Source: Prorocentrum cordatum (lineage: Eukaryota; Sar; Dinophyceae; Prorocentrales; Prorocentraceae). From it: 64,000 nt of DNA. Location: contig CAUYUJ010014770.1 in NCBI GenBank assembly GCA_963575745.1, positions 181,598 through 245,597 of the forward strand, in the 5' to 3' direction. Shown here piece after piece: positions 32,009 to 43,528 of this stretch (the first letter of the stretch is position 1; every line of letters begins with the position of its first letter). The notes beneath the pieces were generated by a model that searched no databases, was not told where the DNA came from, and saw nothing but the letters and a program-made list of their open reading frames with translations. The position numbers and the translations under genes were made by a program.

Positions 32009-32459
32009 CCATGATGAGCAACCATGATGGCGTCCCACGATGAGCAACCATGATGAGCAACCGGCGGGACAATGATGAGCAACCATGATGAGCAACCATG
32101 ATGGGCAACAATGATGGGCAAACGGCGGGACAATGATGAGCAACCATGATGAGCAACCGGCGGGACAATGAAGAGCAACCATGATGAGCAACCATGATGA
32201 ACAACCGGCGGGACAATGATGAGCAACCATGATGAGCAACCGGCGGGAAAATGATGAGCAACCATGATTAGCAAACATGATGAGCAACCATGATGAGCAA
32301 CCAGCGGGACAATGATGAGCAACCATGATGAGCAACCGGCGGGACACTGATGAGCAACCATGATGAGCAACCGTGATGAGCAGCCATGATGAGCAACCAG
32401 CGGGCAACCGACGGGACAACGTGGGCTGCCACTTGACCAGGCCGGGGGGGGGGGGGGGG
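32009..32459. repeat. Tandem array (atgatgagcaacc ... ccggcgggacaat) ending in G16
   Basis: Short units gatgagcaaccat alternate with ccggcgggacaat over about 400 bp, giving a loose higher-order pattern of 35-60 bp. A run of 16 G (32444-32459) follows. Open frames across it are by-products. Confidence 0.9.
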
Positions 32460-33296
32460 CATTTGTGGTGGCGGACTCCTAGCGACAGCAGGGTGAATTC
32501 CTCTCGCTGGCCCACGCAGCTTCGCCTCGCCCGCGCGCGCGGCGCGAGCGCGAACTCGAAGCTCTATTTCCCGGCGGGGGGGCTCCGTTACACTGCGATC
32601 TCACCCCCCAACCTCCGATATAAACATATGCATATATCGATCGATTGGTGGTAGATTATTATATCGGTGGGCTGATCTACTGATTACTTGTTCGATTGGT
32701 AGAGTGGCGCGTGTATCCGATACAACTATAATGCTAGATTACTTCATCTGTACATGTATACAATATCGAGTGTAGCGGCATCCGTCGCTGGAAATCCGTC
32801 CGACCGATAAACCGATAAACTGACGCAAACTAATCGGTTGACCGGTTCACCGATCAACCGTAAAACGGTATTCATTCATCGGATTAGTGGTCTATCGGTC
32901 GATTAACCAATCAAATGAACGTTCGTTAGAACATAAGGCTTCCCAGCCTGGCGTAGCCCCTCTCCCCTGCCCTGCCTCTGCCTCTCGCCCTTTGCTCTGT
33001 CTCCGTTGCCTCTTGGCTTAAGGCCGCTCTAAGAACGGCCCGGCATCTCTTTTGGAGGTGGGCGGGCGGGGCCATAGCGCGCTGCGCCGAGTGCGCGGCC
33101 CCCCCCTTGCCCCCGGCTGCTGGGGCGGCCAGGCGCCAGAAGAGGAGCTGCGAGGGGAGGGGGAAGAGGAAGAGGAGGATGGCGGGGAAGTGAGGGGGGC
33201 GAGGAGGAGGAGGAGGAGAAGGAGAAGGAAGAGGAGGAGGAGGAGGTGGCCTGGAGGCGCGGCCTGGAGGCGCAACAAGTTCTCCGCCGATGCGCC
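32460..33296. other. No gene recognised; AT-rich then purine-rich
   Basis: 32600-32930 is AT-rich with many short variants of cggttnaccgat/accgataa. 33130-33250 is GGA-rich. Nothing coding recognised. Confidence 0.5.
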
Positions 33297-33689
33297 TCAG
33301 AGTTCACCGCTGAGCCCAGAAGCGAAAATGGGGTCCAAACGGCGGTAGGCGAAGGGCGACCCTGACAGTTTCAACGAGCCGCGGCATGTCTCGAGCAGCC
33401 AGCTCGGGGCTGCCGCGGGCGGAAAATAGCCGAAAGGCATACAAGTAGCGCGCGATGAACGCGACATTGAAATCATCTCGGCTAGTATCTCGAAGCGGGC
33501 CGAGCTTGACCCTGGGGCCCTGGGGGGCCTCGCGAGAGAAGGAACAACCGCGACCAGAAGGGACAGCCTCGGACACTCTAGGACGTAGTGCGAAACAGAA
33601 TCGCTAATCGAACCGCGCCCGAAAATGTACCCTGAGCGAGCCCGCCCCATCCGATGGGAGGCCGTCCACGCGCCGAGCCGCGATTTCAA
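33297..33689 (-). pseudogene. LINE C-terminal finger region
   Basis: YIFGRGSISDSVSHYVLECPRL matches the C-terminal motif of many LINE proteins (C-x-x-C-x..-D-S-x-x-H-x-x-x-C-P), but its first Cys positions read Tyr and Gly-Arg. The His and last Cys remain. Confidence 0.5.
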
Positions 33690-33716
33690 GGTGGCGGAGC
33701 GCCACGCAAACCGAAG

Positions 33717-35215
33717 CTACCGCGCGGCCGTTCTCATCTCCCCCGAATCCACCAGCCCCACTCCGCCCCTGGGAGAGTACCATGTGGTGATCCTGCGATC
33801 CAGCGTGGCCCCGATAACTCGGCTAAAGAGAGCCTGCTGGAATGTCGCCTGAAACTGCGATTGCCGACGGGATCTGCCGCCCTTGCATGGGCGGGCCCGC
33901 ATGGAACAAAGAAAAGCGCCGACGACCTGGCTCTGAAAGGCTGGCCGACGACGGAAAGCCCCGGGCGGCAGGTTCAAGGGGGAGGGCGATAGAAGGCGAG
34001 GTCCAGAATGGAGGAGCGAGGGAGGAAGTGACACGCAATGGGAGAGCCTCAACTTGCCAGATGACGCGGCGCAGTTGGCGGAGCTCCCTGGGCCACGACT
34101 GGGGCGACGCAAGGGCGGCGCGCATCCTGGAGGCAGCGCCGCATGCCCACGTGGACAAGAAAATTGGGCCTCCGAACTCACCAAGTCCGAACCACTCCTC
34201 CCAAGACAAAATCGAACTTGGGGACTTCCAGAGGGGGGCCAAAAGGTGGCGCTTCTGGATGGCCATGCTTCTGTATATCGGGAAGAGCTGGGCTCTGCAT
34301 GCCAGCGCCGGGAGGCGCCCTGAATGGTAGTGGAACAGGTTCGTGGCAACATCTGCGGTGGAGCGGCTCGCGGAGCGAACGGGTGCGCGCAGCTTGCGCG
34401 AGGGGGCGCCCCGCTGGACCTCGACCGACGCAGACGGGCCAAGCTCCGAGGTAGGTGAGACTCCCCTGGGTCCGGAAACACAATGGAAAAGCACGGCCCC
34501 GACAGAATCAGCGCACGCCCTCTGGGGCCCCAGGCGGTGGCTCGCCACCTCGAGCTCCAGATCCCACACACAAATGGATTTGATGCGATCAGGAATAATG
34601 AGCCACTCAGGGGGCAGCCCCGCAACGCCCCTGCAGCCATGCAGAAGATGGGAAGCAGCGAGCCCCGTCGCAGAACCAGCGCAAGTTGAGGGCGTAAAAA
34701 TCGGCGACTGCCGCCTGGCATCCCCTAGGCAGGCGAACTGCCAGAATCGCGCGGAGGAGCCGATCCTGCCGAGCGCTGTGGCACCCCGACGCAATTCAAA
34801 AGGCAAAAAAAAACATTGGGAACCAATATCGAGGGGGGGGTCTGGAAGGAGGTGCTTCCGAACACTGCCGATCCGAGCGAGCGAGTCTAACGCAGCGCCG
34901 TTCTCAGCGAATGGCCGCCCGCGCACAAATCAATTTTGCATCGAGGGAGCGCTTGATCGCCGAAGCGACTGCCTTGTCTGACGTGTTCTGCAAAGCAAGC
35001 GGACGAGTGCCCTGCGCCGCTCGAACGAGGGCCGCGGCCCCCAGATCGCCCGGCGCGCAACCTTTCGGAAAGAACGCCGAAAGGGACTAATAAAAAGTTG
35101 GGCCCATGGGGGCTCCGCGAGAAATCCACCAGAATACGTCGCTAACTATGGGAAGACCCACGCCGATGGCCCATCACTTGCCCGGCAAGCCGTCGGGGCC
35201 TGGCGCGGAATCCGA
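33717..35215 (-). pseudogene. LINE reverse transcriptase, broken
   Basis: PGPDGLPGK (35176-35202), followed at once by TGA, is the RT block 0/1 motif. GALRGCPLSGSLF (about 34600-34631, in a different frame) is the G-x-x-Q-G-C-P-L-S block, with Gln replaced by Arg. RACADSVGAVL (near 34500-34530) is the Y/C-A-D-D active site with the second Asp changed to Ser. LFHYHSGRLPALACRAQLFPI and the following helices match the LINE thumb. At least three frames are needed to read the domain. Confidence 0.7.
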
Positions 35216-36005
35216 GGCGCGCCGAAACATCTGCTGAATTGTGGGCTGAAAGGGAGAAAGAGGTCAGAGAAATCATCAGAGCGGGCGAAACGCTTTTTGC
35301 ACTGGTCGCCGCCGGCGGGGGCGGGCGAAGTGCCCTAGAAGATCGGGGCCCAATGGCTCGCCAAACCGCGAGCCTTTAAACTAAGCTCCGATAGCACCGC
35401 GCCCCCGGCACAGCAGCCCGCCAAGAGATCGACGAGGGCAGCTGGAGCCCCGCAAGCGGGCGCGAAGCTGGATGGCCCGCAGATTCCTGGAGCGAAACGC
35501 CGCCTGGGGCCTGTCAGAAAGCTGAGTCTCGCAGCTCGCGCGAGCGAGTCTCCTCCTCAAGAAGCGCCGCGGCCAGGGCGTCACAGAAGGCCGCTTGGAA
35601 GCGGACGGGGCACTCGCTGCGCGCCGCGAGGGCGCCGCCGAAGTCGCCGACGCCCCCGCGGCGACGTGCTCCCGGGCCCGTTCGCGCCGGGCCCGCGCGG
35701 CGCGAGCGGCGCCGGCGCCCTGCCGCATGATGGCCCGCGCGATGGCGCGGAAGACCATGGCGAACTTTGGATATCCTCAACCCCCGCGCTCGAAGCTGCA
35801 GGTCGCGAGTGGCGCGCGTAGCGCCTCGTCGACACTTGACTGCTAACCGCAGCCTGAAGGGGGCGGATGACCCAGGGTGATCGACGCCAGCAAGCCGCTC
35901 GCACTCCACAGCCATCTGCAAGAACAACGGGCCCTGCACGATGTGCTTGGGAAGCGGTTTGACGCGATCTTGGTCGCCAGGCGGCCTTGGAGCCCACTGT
36001 GAGAT
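35216..36005 (-). other. LINE linker between endonuclease and RT
   Basis: Open in part as 35514-36434 (minus). It contains a Pro/Arg/Ala-rich frame without a motif after ISDRAPL. Such linkers are long in dinoflagellate LINEs. Confidence 0.4.
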
Positions 36006-36750
36006 GAGCGGCGCGCGGTCGCTGATCTCGTCTCGGCGCAGTTCCTGCGGTTCGTCCGCCGCGGCCGCGCGGGCTGCCAGAACCTCGTGACTAACCGACC
36101 TGGCGCCGAAGTAGACGCCCTGTCGATCTGCGTGGCTTGCTGCGTAGGCTGGCGCCAATGCGTCCGGCGTCCAGCGTCGAACTCGGCCGACATCTTCCAA
36201 AGTTGCCTCCGTCGGGGGTCGCCCGCGCGATCGAGCTGAGAGGGGCCGCGTCGCCCCTAGAACCGCCAGGAGTGCCGCTTGGAGCCAGCTCGCCGCTTGA
36301 GTCGGCAATGTTGAAGACCCCAACCAGGAAAACGACTGACTTGGATGCGTTGGTTTGCGAAGCTCGTACCTGGGCTCGGAACTTCCTGGCGAACATCCGG
36401 AACTCGTCATTGGAGATGTCGCGGTTGTGGACATTCCAGCGGTGGAATGCGGAGTCGAAGGAGCGCGGGCATCTCTCGGTGAGCAGGATGCAGCCAGGTA
36501 CCACTATATCGGGGGACATCGTGAGGTCAGGGCCCGTCGGCGCGACAGCGGCGACCCCGCCCCTCCGGTCGCGCCCGGGAGGGGCCGAACATATACGATG
36601 CGAGTTTCGGAATCGACGGAGAAGCGCGCCAAGAAACTCGGAGCGCCACGATGCGCGCAGGGCAGAGCAGATGCTCCAGGATGGCGACATTCTTGTCTAT
36701 GAGCGCCAATGGACTTGCAATGCGTGAGCGCCCGCGTGTTCCAAGACGCT
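36005..36750 (-). pseudogene. LINE endonuclease (EEP), broken
   Basis: Starts SWNTRALTHCKS (near 36735), the N-T-R-A-L block. NVAILEHLLCPARIVAL follows in another frame. SVVFLVGVFNIAD (near 36315) is the G-D-F-N block with Asp changed to Val. ISDRAPL (near 36010) is the S-D-H-A-P block with the catalytic His changed to Arg. Two catalytic residues are therefore lost. Confidence 0.65.
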
Positions 36751-38019
36751 AGGGCGAAACGCCCGTCGCATGCAAATGCCGCGTTGCCCCGTCTACCTGG
36801 TTCCCCTGGCCACCAGAGCACGCTGCGCCACAGCATCGACAGCACCCCTCGTCGCGCCCAGGGACGCGAGGCAGTCGAGGCTCCATTTTGCGCACCTTCC
36901 CCCGCTGGATGGAGAGAATGCCCTCTCCCCGGTCCGCGCGCATGGGCTTCTGGAAGAAGGCGCCGAAGGCGGTCCTGCACTTCTTGACCGCGGTCTCCGC
37001 GAGGATGTCTTCTTGGCTCTTGTCGAAAGAGATTCTGAGGGCGCCCATCGTTCGCCGGGCATCTGGACCTGGAACGAGCGCCACTGGCCATCTACATGAC
37101 GTTGCTGGGCGTGGGTTTGTGCGGCGCGTTTTTCGCCCACCGCATCGCGGCCGAGAAAACGTAGAGTAAACATATTGCCCAAAGTCTCACCTTCAAGGCG
37201 GCAATCATCGCCCGTCGTGTAGCGGGCAGCGTCAAGCCATGGTGCAAGCGCTTGCTGGACCAAGTTCTTGTCGATGTTCTCGTTGCCCCGAATGATGAAC
37301 ACCGATCGGTCCACCTTGCGAGCCCATTCGCTCGTCCGAACAACCGTGGGGCGTGGCTCGCGCCGTGCAAGGTCGAGCTCCCGCTCTAAGGCCTGCAGGC
37401 GCAGCTCCATGGCTTCGCCTCTCTTGCGCATGGGGCCCATCTCATCGCTGATCTCGCAGATCCTCTGGTCCTTTTCGGCGAAGTACCGCTGAATGGACTT
37501 CTCGAAGTTGGTGAGGAGGCGTTGAACGGCCGAGGTGACCGTGGAAGGCAATCGCTCCGACGTGTAATTTTTAAGGTCCTTCTCTGTGGCCTCCGTCAGT
37601 TCCGCCGCCATGGAGGCGCGGGCATTCTGAAACATGGACTTGGGGTCAGCGGCGGAAGCTGCCTCTTGCAAAGGTTGGAGGGGGATAATGGGGGTCGGGC
37701 GCATGGTCCCGGCAATAGTGTCTCCGTGGGCCATGCATGGGAGATGCATCCTCGATTGCTGCGCTCGGCGGGGGAACCAATTGAAGTTCCCCGCCTGCAC
37801 CCATGCGCGAGACTTGAAGGCAAACGGCAAGGAGGCGGGGTGCTCGGGAAAGGCGACGAAGGCAACGTGCGCTGAGGGCGCAAATTGGAAAAAGGCAGCG
37901 GTGAGGTGAGTGTCAAAATCTGCCCAGCCAGTCTGACATGCGGAACACTGCGCCTCAGTTTTGGGAGTCTTGAGGTCCAAGGCAACATGTGAATTCACAT
38001 GTTGGGTGGACAACAACAT
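36749..38019 (-). pseudogene. LINE ORF1-like protein: coiled coil and RRM-like domain
   Basis: The 408-codon frame 36793-38019 has a disordered N-terminus, a helical/coiled-coil stretch (about 130-222) and a globular part from EWARKVDRSVFIIRGNENID (231-250) to MFTLRFLGRDAVGEKRA (283-299). This is the arrangement of LINE ORF1-type RNA-binding proteins. Near 37080 the protein continues in the frame of 36749-37084 (ALRISFDKSQEDILAETAVK), so a frameshift lies there. Confidence 0.6.
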
Positions 38020-38220
38020 GTGAATTCAACAGTTGACAAAAAGAAACAATGTGAATTCACATTTTGGACAAAAAAGAAAATTGTAAATTCACATGTTGTA
38101 ATTTTGTGTACGGACCGTTATAAAAGGGGCAAGAATGTGAATTCCTATGTTGGAGAAAAAAAACGAAAAAGTGAATTCACATTGTGAGGACAAAGAAAAT
38201 ACAAATTCACAAATTGGGGG
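37985..38220. repeat. Irregular repeats of a GAATTC-centred palindrome
   Basis: Seven copies or partial copies of tgtgaattcaca followed by t(g/t)ttg occur in 235 bp, spaced about 20-55 bp with A-rich spacers. A TATA-like tataaaag lies at about 38118. It sits immediately upstream of the LINE's first frame. Confidence 0.75.
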
Positions 38221-38545
38221 AATCGCGGAACCCATTCCAAATCTGTTTTGGGGGTCGACAAGTCATCAATCGATTACATGCGCGATCATCAACCGCACAA
38301 TCAAGACACACTTGCACTCCATTTCGCCGCCCCACGCGCGATATGCGAGAACGCCCGCACGCGTGAACGATAATGGATGGACGGCGCGTTTGCCCGCGCG
38401 GGCAAAGCGCGGGCACGAACGATTGGCCCTCTATGACGGCCAGCATTGGATGCCAATCGTATCCGATCACATACACGAGCGATACATTGAGCATACACGG
38501 GCCATTCAGCCACCATTGAAGACCCCCTGTTGCAGACCCCTTCTT
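38221..38545. other. No gene recognised
   Basis: No motif-bearing frame on either strand. Confidence 0.4.
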
Positions 38546-38995
38546 TCACCCTCCAGCAAGGGTCACGGGGCGCACCACGTTTGCCAGCTTGAAGCAGACA
38601 CCACCTGGAGGAGGAACGCCTGACGCAGCATGGACAGCCCCAGGTGGACGACGCTCCTCGGGGTGGAGGGTGTCGAACCGGTCCATGGCAGCGACAATGG
38701 CGGCGGCGGCGGCACGCTCGCCGGTCTCGACGTCCTCCATGCTGTCTTCGGCGGCATCCGAGGCGCGAGCGGCCTCAGCAGCGTCGGTCCAGCGGCGCGC
38801 TCACCACGACATCCAGGGGCGACACCGCGTTCTTGACGATCGGCGGCGGGCTGGCGCACGCGGCGGAGTCCAAGAGTCAGAACAAACGTCCCCAGACGAA
38901 GGAGAAGCCGATCGCTCTCGAGGTTTCGATTGCTTGCCATCTTTGTCGTTGCGTTTGCCCTTCGTAAGTGTTTGGCCCCCGGCGCCAACATCCAT
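38546..38995 (-). pseudogene. Candidate processed pseudogene behind the spliced-leader relic
   Basis: ATG at 38995 opens a frame that meets a TGA at 38801-38803 and then stays open, in the same frame, to 38546. The N-terminal part is Lys/Arg/Ser-rich. The second part has an acidic Ala-rich helix (ERAAAAAIVAAMDRFDTL) and a Pro/Gly-rich tail. No family recognised. It lies about 90 bases downstream of the spliced-leader relic, in the same orientation, so it is the natural candidate for the reinserted message. The TGA is one transition from CGA. Confidence 0.4.
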
Positions 38996-39087
38996 CGAGC
39001 TGAGAGCAATGGAAACGGTAGTTGTAAGTTGAAAGGTTCTGCTGCGGTCTGGGCAGACTCACAGCAAGATGGTTAGTTGCCGTGCCG

Positions 39088-39123
39088 CTTGTGCCAAAAC
39101 GGCTTGAGCCAAAATGCCTACGG
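39088..39123 (-). promoter_or_regulatory. Tandem relic spliced leaders
   Basis: Read on the minus strand, 39123-39103 matches the 21-base core of the dinoflagellate spliced leader with one change (ccgtaGg instead of ccgtaGc, then cattttggctcaag). Directly adjoining it, 39102-39088 reads ccgttttggcacaag, matching the last 15 bases of the leader at 13 positions. A leader cut at its internal AG and re-capped by a new leader gives exactly this arrangement. It marks DNA made from trans-spliced mRNA, not a leader RNA gene. Confidence 0.8.
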
Positions 39124-41239
39124 AGGAAGAGGAAGAGGAGGAGGACGACGACGAGGAGGGGGAGGAGGAAGAGGAGGAATCCCAAGATGATGGGGCACGG
39201 CCGAAATACCCGCATACATGCTCATGCACCCAATCTCTGGACACACAACAGAAACCTTGGCCGATCCGCCGAGCCGAACCGATTCTGCTTTCTCCGACCG
39301 CCCCTTTGCCGAGCTCCACCTCCTCGTCATCACCCTTCTCCTCGTCCTCGTCCTCCTGCTCCCCACTCCTCCTCGTCCTCTCCCTCGTCCCACCCACCCC
39401 TCCTATCATCCCTCCTCCCCCGACTCCTCCACCTCATCCCCCCCCCTCCCCTCATTGAATCCCCTTTTCCCTCGGGAGCGCCCGCGCGTCCAGCCACGGG
39501 GCCATCTCGGAAGCGGAAGGAATCGGGTCCGCAGCGGGTGCCGGCGGGGGCGTTGCCTGCGCTGCCAACGTGGCGCGGCCAGGAGCGGGGAGGAGCGGGG
39601 AGGGAGGGAGGGAGGAGCGGTGGAGGAGGAGAAAGGGGTTTTCTAGAGATCCCCCGTTCTGGGATACTCAGTGCGGGCCCCGGGACCCACAAACACACTC
39701 AACGGTATGAACTACAGGCGGAACCTGGGGTCGAGACCTCTGGAGCCAGAACGCCAGAAGACTGCGAGGACGCTAGAGGTCTGGCCCAGTGTTCGTGCCA
39801 GGAAGGAGGGGCAAGGAGGGAGGAGTAGAAGAAGAAAAGGCGGGCACTCTGTTTGAGGGGCAAGAAGCACGACGAGAAGCCTGAAAACGGAACACCCAAA
39901 CTTGGCAATCAACCGGCGGTATACACGGCAAGTCTAATCCGCATGCCCAGCCGTGAATGACCACGAATCCAACGAAACAGAAGCGAGGCTGATCGGATGC
40001 GCGCAGAGCGCATGATATGATAACACGTCGAAGCGGATAGCGGCTTTCTCCAGGCAGCCTGGACACAGTGAAAATGCAATTCCAGGGAGGAGGAGGGCGG
40101 AGGGAGGGAGGCGAGGAGAGGAGAGGAGGAGAGGAGAGGGGCAATCGGACAGGCAAAGGCGGGCAGTGGGCGAGGCGGAGCGCACCCGTAAGAGAGCTCT
40201 ACTGTCGAAGCCCCAATGAATGGGCAGCCCGAGCCGCCTCCGTTACAGGCGGGGAGGAGGCCAAGGGAATGCCTCGGGACCAGGGATGTCGGGGGAAAGG
40301 GGCTGCTGGATGGGATGATGGGGGAAGTAATCTAAGGGGAGGGGGAAATATTGTTTCAGACGTTTGGCACGCAACAAACCCAACTTCAAAAACGTAATGT
40401 ACCATCACCTGGAGCTCGGGCTGTTAAAGGCAAACTCATCGCATCAACTTCCCGCGTGTGCGGCGGGAATGCGTTGGGAGGGTTTGCGCTGCAACTGACT
40501 TGCAGTGGAATGGTGTTTCCATGTTTACAACACAAAAACGCATGTTTTCGGCGTGAAGTTTACTGATGGCTGTGCTTCTCTCGGCACTGAACCATGGGCT
40601 GACCGCCGCCGCAAAGGCCTGCATCGAAAACGACAAACCCTTTCAGCACGGCGTGTCTCCTGAGAACCTCGCTGGCGTTCCCAAGAATCGGGTGTCTACC
40701 ATGCACTGTGGCTGCGGCTGCTATACTCTGTACGCAATCGCTGGCCTTCCATGAACTCGCTGCTGGGCCTGTCCGGAATTATGAGCACCCTGACCTCCGG
40801 CGTGCTCGAACGCTGTGATGCGTGCTTATCGCTCCATCGCTGCATTCCTCCGCAGATCGAGCCGCGGCTCGGCCATCAATGGCGGGACGGACTGCGAAGT
40901 CTCAGAATAAGCTCGTGAGATCTGATGCAACTCTGACGCTACACCAGGCACCCTGATGTGCTATGCCTGCTGTTCATACATGTGCCCCCCCTGCGCAAGA
41001 GGCTGCAGGAAAAAACTTGGAGGCCATACAAGATGGCCCCAGGCCTGCGAAGGTGGCCCCCGTGAGAGACCAATCAATGAGACAAATGAGGAAAAGGATT
41101 ACGGGGACGGAAAACGAGGGGAGAAAGAGCGGAAGAAGGAGGATGGAGGGAGGGAGATGATAAGGAGTCACCAGCGGAAACAAAAGAAGAAGAGAAAGAG
41201 GAAGACAACGAGGAATCCCACAAACCCTCTGGGCTAGGG
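39124..41239. other. Purine/pyrimidine tracts, no recognised gene
   Basis: 39130-39180 is GGA-rich, 39320-39460 pyrimidine-rich, 39590-39640 and 40080-40140 GGA-rich. A 62-codon frame (40566-40754, plus) with CGCGC near its end resembles nothing I know. I see no reliable gene. Confidence 0.45.
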
Positions 41240-42010
41240 TGGTCAAACGATGTCCCTCTTCTCTCGTTCAAAACCCTCTTCCCTTCGGGGAGGGGCACCC
41301 TCCGCCTCCCCCCCTGAAGTTTTTGTTGGCGGGGGGCCCGAGGTGGCAGAGGGTCCTGTTTCGCCCTAGATTGCTCCAAGAGGGCCTCCGATGCCCCAAA
41401 ATGGTTTCAAGGCTACCCAGTATGTCCACAGTTTGTCCAGGACAGCTCCAGGTATACCTCCAAGAGGCCCGACGAGGGCCACAAGATCGTTCCAAGTGCT
41501 CTCGGAGCCCCCATCAGGACACCCTCCCCAAGAGGCCAACATTCTCAGACCTGTAGGAAAATCAATGAGGTGTGCCGTCTCACCATTTTGCTTCCGACGC
41601 GCTTTTGACGCCTCAAAATGGCCCAAGAGTGGCCAAAAGAAAAAGGAGCCCAGGCGGCCCCAGAGACGGCCCCAACAGCGTGCAAGATCGGCCCAAGAGA
41701 ACCCAAAGAACACTCCAAAAGGCGATTTCGAAGGTCCCCGGGGGGAACCAAAATCGGGGACCCCCCTACCTTTGATCGATGGCCTCAAGATGGCCTCAAG
41801 AGGCCGCCCAGGGCTCCAAAGGGACCCTCAAGAGGGCCCCAAGACGGCCCAAAGCGGGCCCCAAGATATTCCCAAGAGCGTCCCAAGAGCAACCCAAGAG
41901 CGCCCCACGAGGCCCCAAGAGGCGGTGTGCCTCCTCCTCCTCCTCCTCCACCTCCTCCTCCTCGTCCTCCTCCTCCTCCTCCTCGTCCTCCTCCTCCTCC
42001 TCCTCCCCCC
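41240..42010. repeat. CAAGA/GGCCC-rich repeat region with (TCC)n tail
   Basis: Loosely periodic runs of ccaagagg/ggccc, keeping several frames open as Lys/Pro/Arg-rich sequence. It ends in a TCC microsatellite (41931-42008). It appears to be an inverted relative of the TCTTGG-rich family further on. Confidence 0.55.
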
Positions 42011-42359
42011 GCCCCCCCCCGCGAGCCCCAGGGATGGCCCGAAGAAGCCCTCCAAGGCCACTCCATTGCTCCCGCTCTGTTTCACTATACGTGTCCCTTC
42101 GTCCCTTCTCCCGTCAGCTCGCATGGGCAAGGTTTCTGAAAAGACTGGTGGGGATACGCGAAGCGTGTAGACTTGAACCAGGAGGATAAGCAGGAACATT
42201 AAAAACAAAACTCGCGAGCCCCGCGCATTGCCACCCCGTGGACAACCTGCGGGTTTTCACACGAATCGTTTGAATTCGAAGCTCCGAGAACCAGAATGCA
42301 TGCCGCGAAGTGCCCATTCATTATTGGATGTACGCGCCTGAACATTTGCAATCCACACA

Positions 42360-42425
42360 CACATATATATATATATACACATAACATATAAATATGCAAC
42401 TACATATATATATATATATACATAC
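42360..42425. repeat. TA/CA microsatellite
   Basis: Two runs of (AT)n and (AC)n. Confidence 0.9.
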
Positions 42426-42639
42426 AAGATTGCAGTGGCGCTTCGCGCCATGCACCTTGGTCCTTGAAGTTTGGTATGCAGGCGGAAATGGCAGGAAGGT
42501 CAAGCCGACAATTTAGCGATAACTCCTTGCTGCCTTTTCTGGCATCGCCGTTGTAATAGTGTTGTTCGTTATCCTTCCTCATGTTTGTCTTTCCTCATTC
42601 TCGCCATACCCTGGGCATTCTCCCCATCCTCCTCAGTTT

Positions 42640-43330
42640 TTTTTGCGGAGGCTCCTCCATGGAGAGCCTCTCGGGGCCTCACCAAAGTCCTCGGGCTTTC
42701 TGAAAGCCTTCTGGAAGCCTCCTGGGCGTGTTCTGGGGGCCTCTGGGGCTTCCTAAGGCCAACCTGCCTCTAACCGCGGTCTCCCTGAACGCCCCAGTCA
42801 CGATTTGGAATGCTTCGGAGGGTGTCTTGGGGCCATCTTGGGCCGCCATGGGGCTCTCTCAGGGCCATCTTGGACCCGTGTTGTGCCGTTTTGGGGGTCT
42901 CTTGGGTTGCCTGGAAGCCCTTTCGGATGGTTGCGGGGCGATTTGGGAGCCTCCCAGGCGGCTTTGGACGCCCAGGAGACCGCCGTCTTGGAGCGTCGGG
43001 AAGCCGAAAAGAGGAGAACCCCAAATGCACAAAACACCTGCATCAAATCAATGATGTTTCCCTCTTGGGGCCTTCTTGGGGGTGCTCTTGGAGGCCTCTT
43101 GGTACGTTTTCGAGCGATCTTTCGGGGTATGACGGCTTCTTGGAGCGCTCTTGTGCTGTCTTGGGGGTCTCTGGGACGTCTCCGGTGACCCCCCCTGATC
43201 GCCCTGGGTGTGCTGCGAAGGCTTGGCAAAACGCCCTGCGAGTCCGCGGAGGGCTGCTTCGAGGCCCGTCCGGAGGGTCCCAAAGCCCCAGATCCCGGGG
43301 ACCCGGTTTTAGGGGGGGGGGACGGGTTTT
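42640..43330. repeat. TCTTGG-rich repeat family, first block
   Basis: Plus strand rich in tcttggg, cctcttgg and gggcctc with a loose 30-40 bp rhythm. It contains a diverged core near 42985 (cttggagcgtcgggaagcc) and an atcaatgatgt segment like those at 43.9 and 46.4 kb. Confidence 0.6.
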
Positions 43331-43382
43331 CCCCCCGCCCGGGCTTATAAAAATATAGGAAGGGGAATTTGTGTACATATAC

Positions 43383-43422
43383 ACTAGAACCACGCGTGCG
43401 CTACGCGCGCTTTGGTTCTAGT
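43383..43422. repeat. Hairpin with actagaacca arms
   Basis: actagaacca and tggttctagt form a perfect 10-bp outer stem around a CG-rich centre. A related hairpin lies at 58589-58628. Confidence 0.75.
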
Positions 43423-43528
43423 CGCAGGTGAGGCACGGGTGCCGCTGTAAGCCCCGGTGTGGTCACGACGACGATTTCCAGCGTTCTCGGGCCCATGCCA
43501 TCGACGCAAAGAAACGCGTAGTCAGAAG

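Larger units (their letters stand above)
33297..38019 (-). mobile_element. LINE relic, nearly full length, catalytically dead
   Basis: High to low: ORF1-like coiled coil with RRM-like domain (38.02-36.75 kb), endonuclease (36.75-36.0 kb), reverse transcriptase (35.2-34.3 kb), thumb/C-terminal region (34.3-33.7 kb) and a C-terminal Cys/His stretch (33.69-33.3 kb). Frames shift repeatedly. No poly(A) tail was identified at the 3' side. Confidence 0.7.

Noticed and set aside
41391-42170. 259-codon Pro/Lys-rich frame ending in a Leu-rich stretch
   Set aside because: Repeat-derived, and the Leu-rich part is the TCC microsatellite rather than a membrane segment.
43383-43422. tRNA gene
   Set aside because: The length and arm arrangement do not fit a tRNA; only a superficial B-box resemblance.
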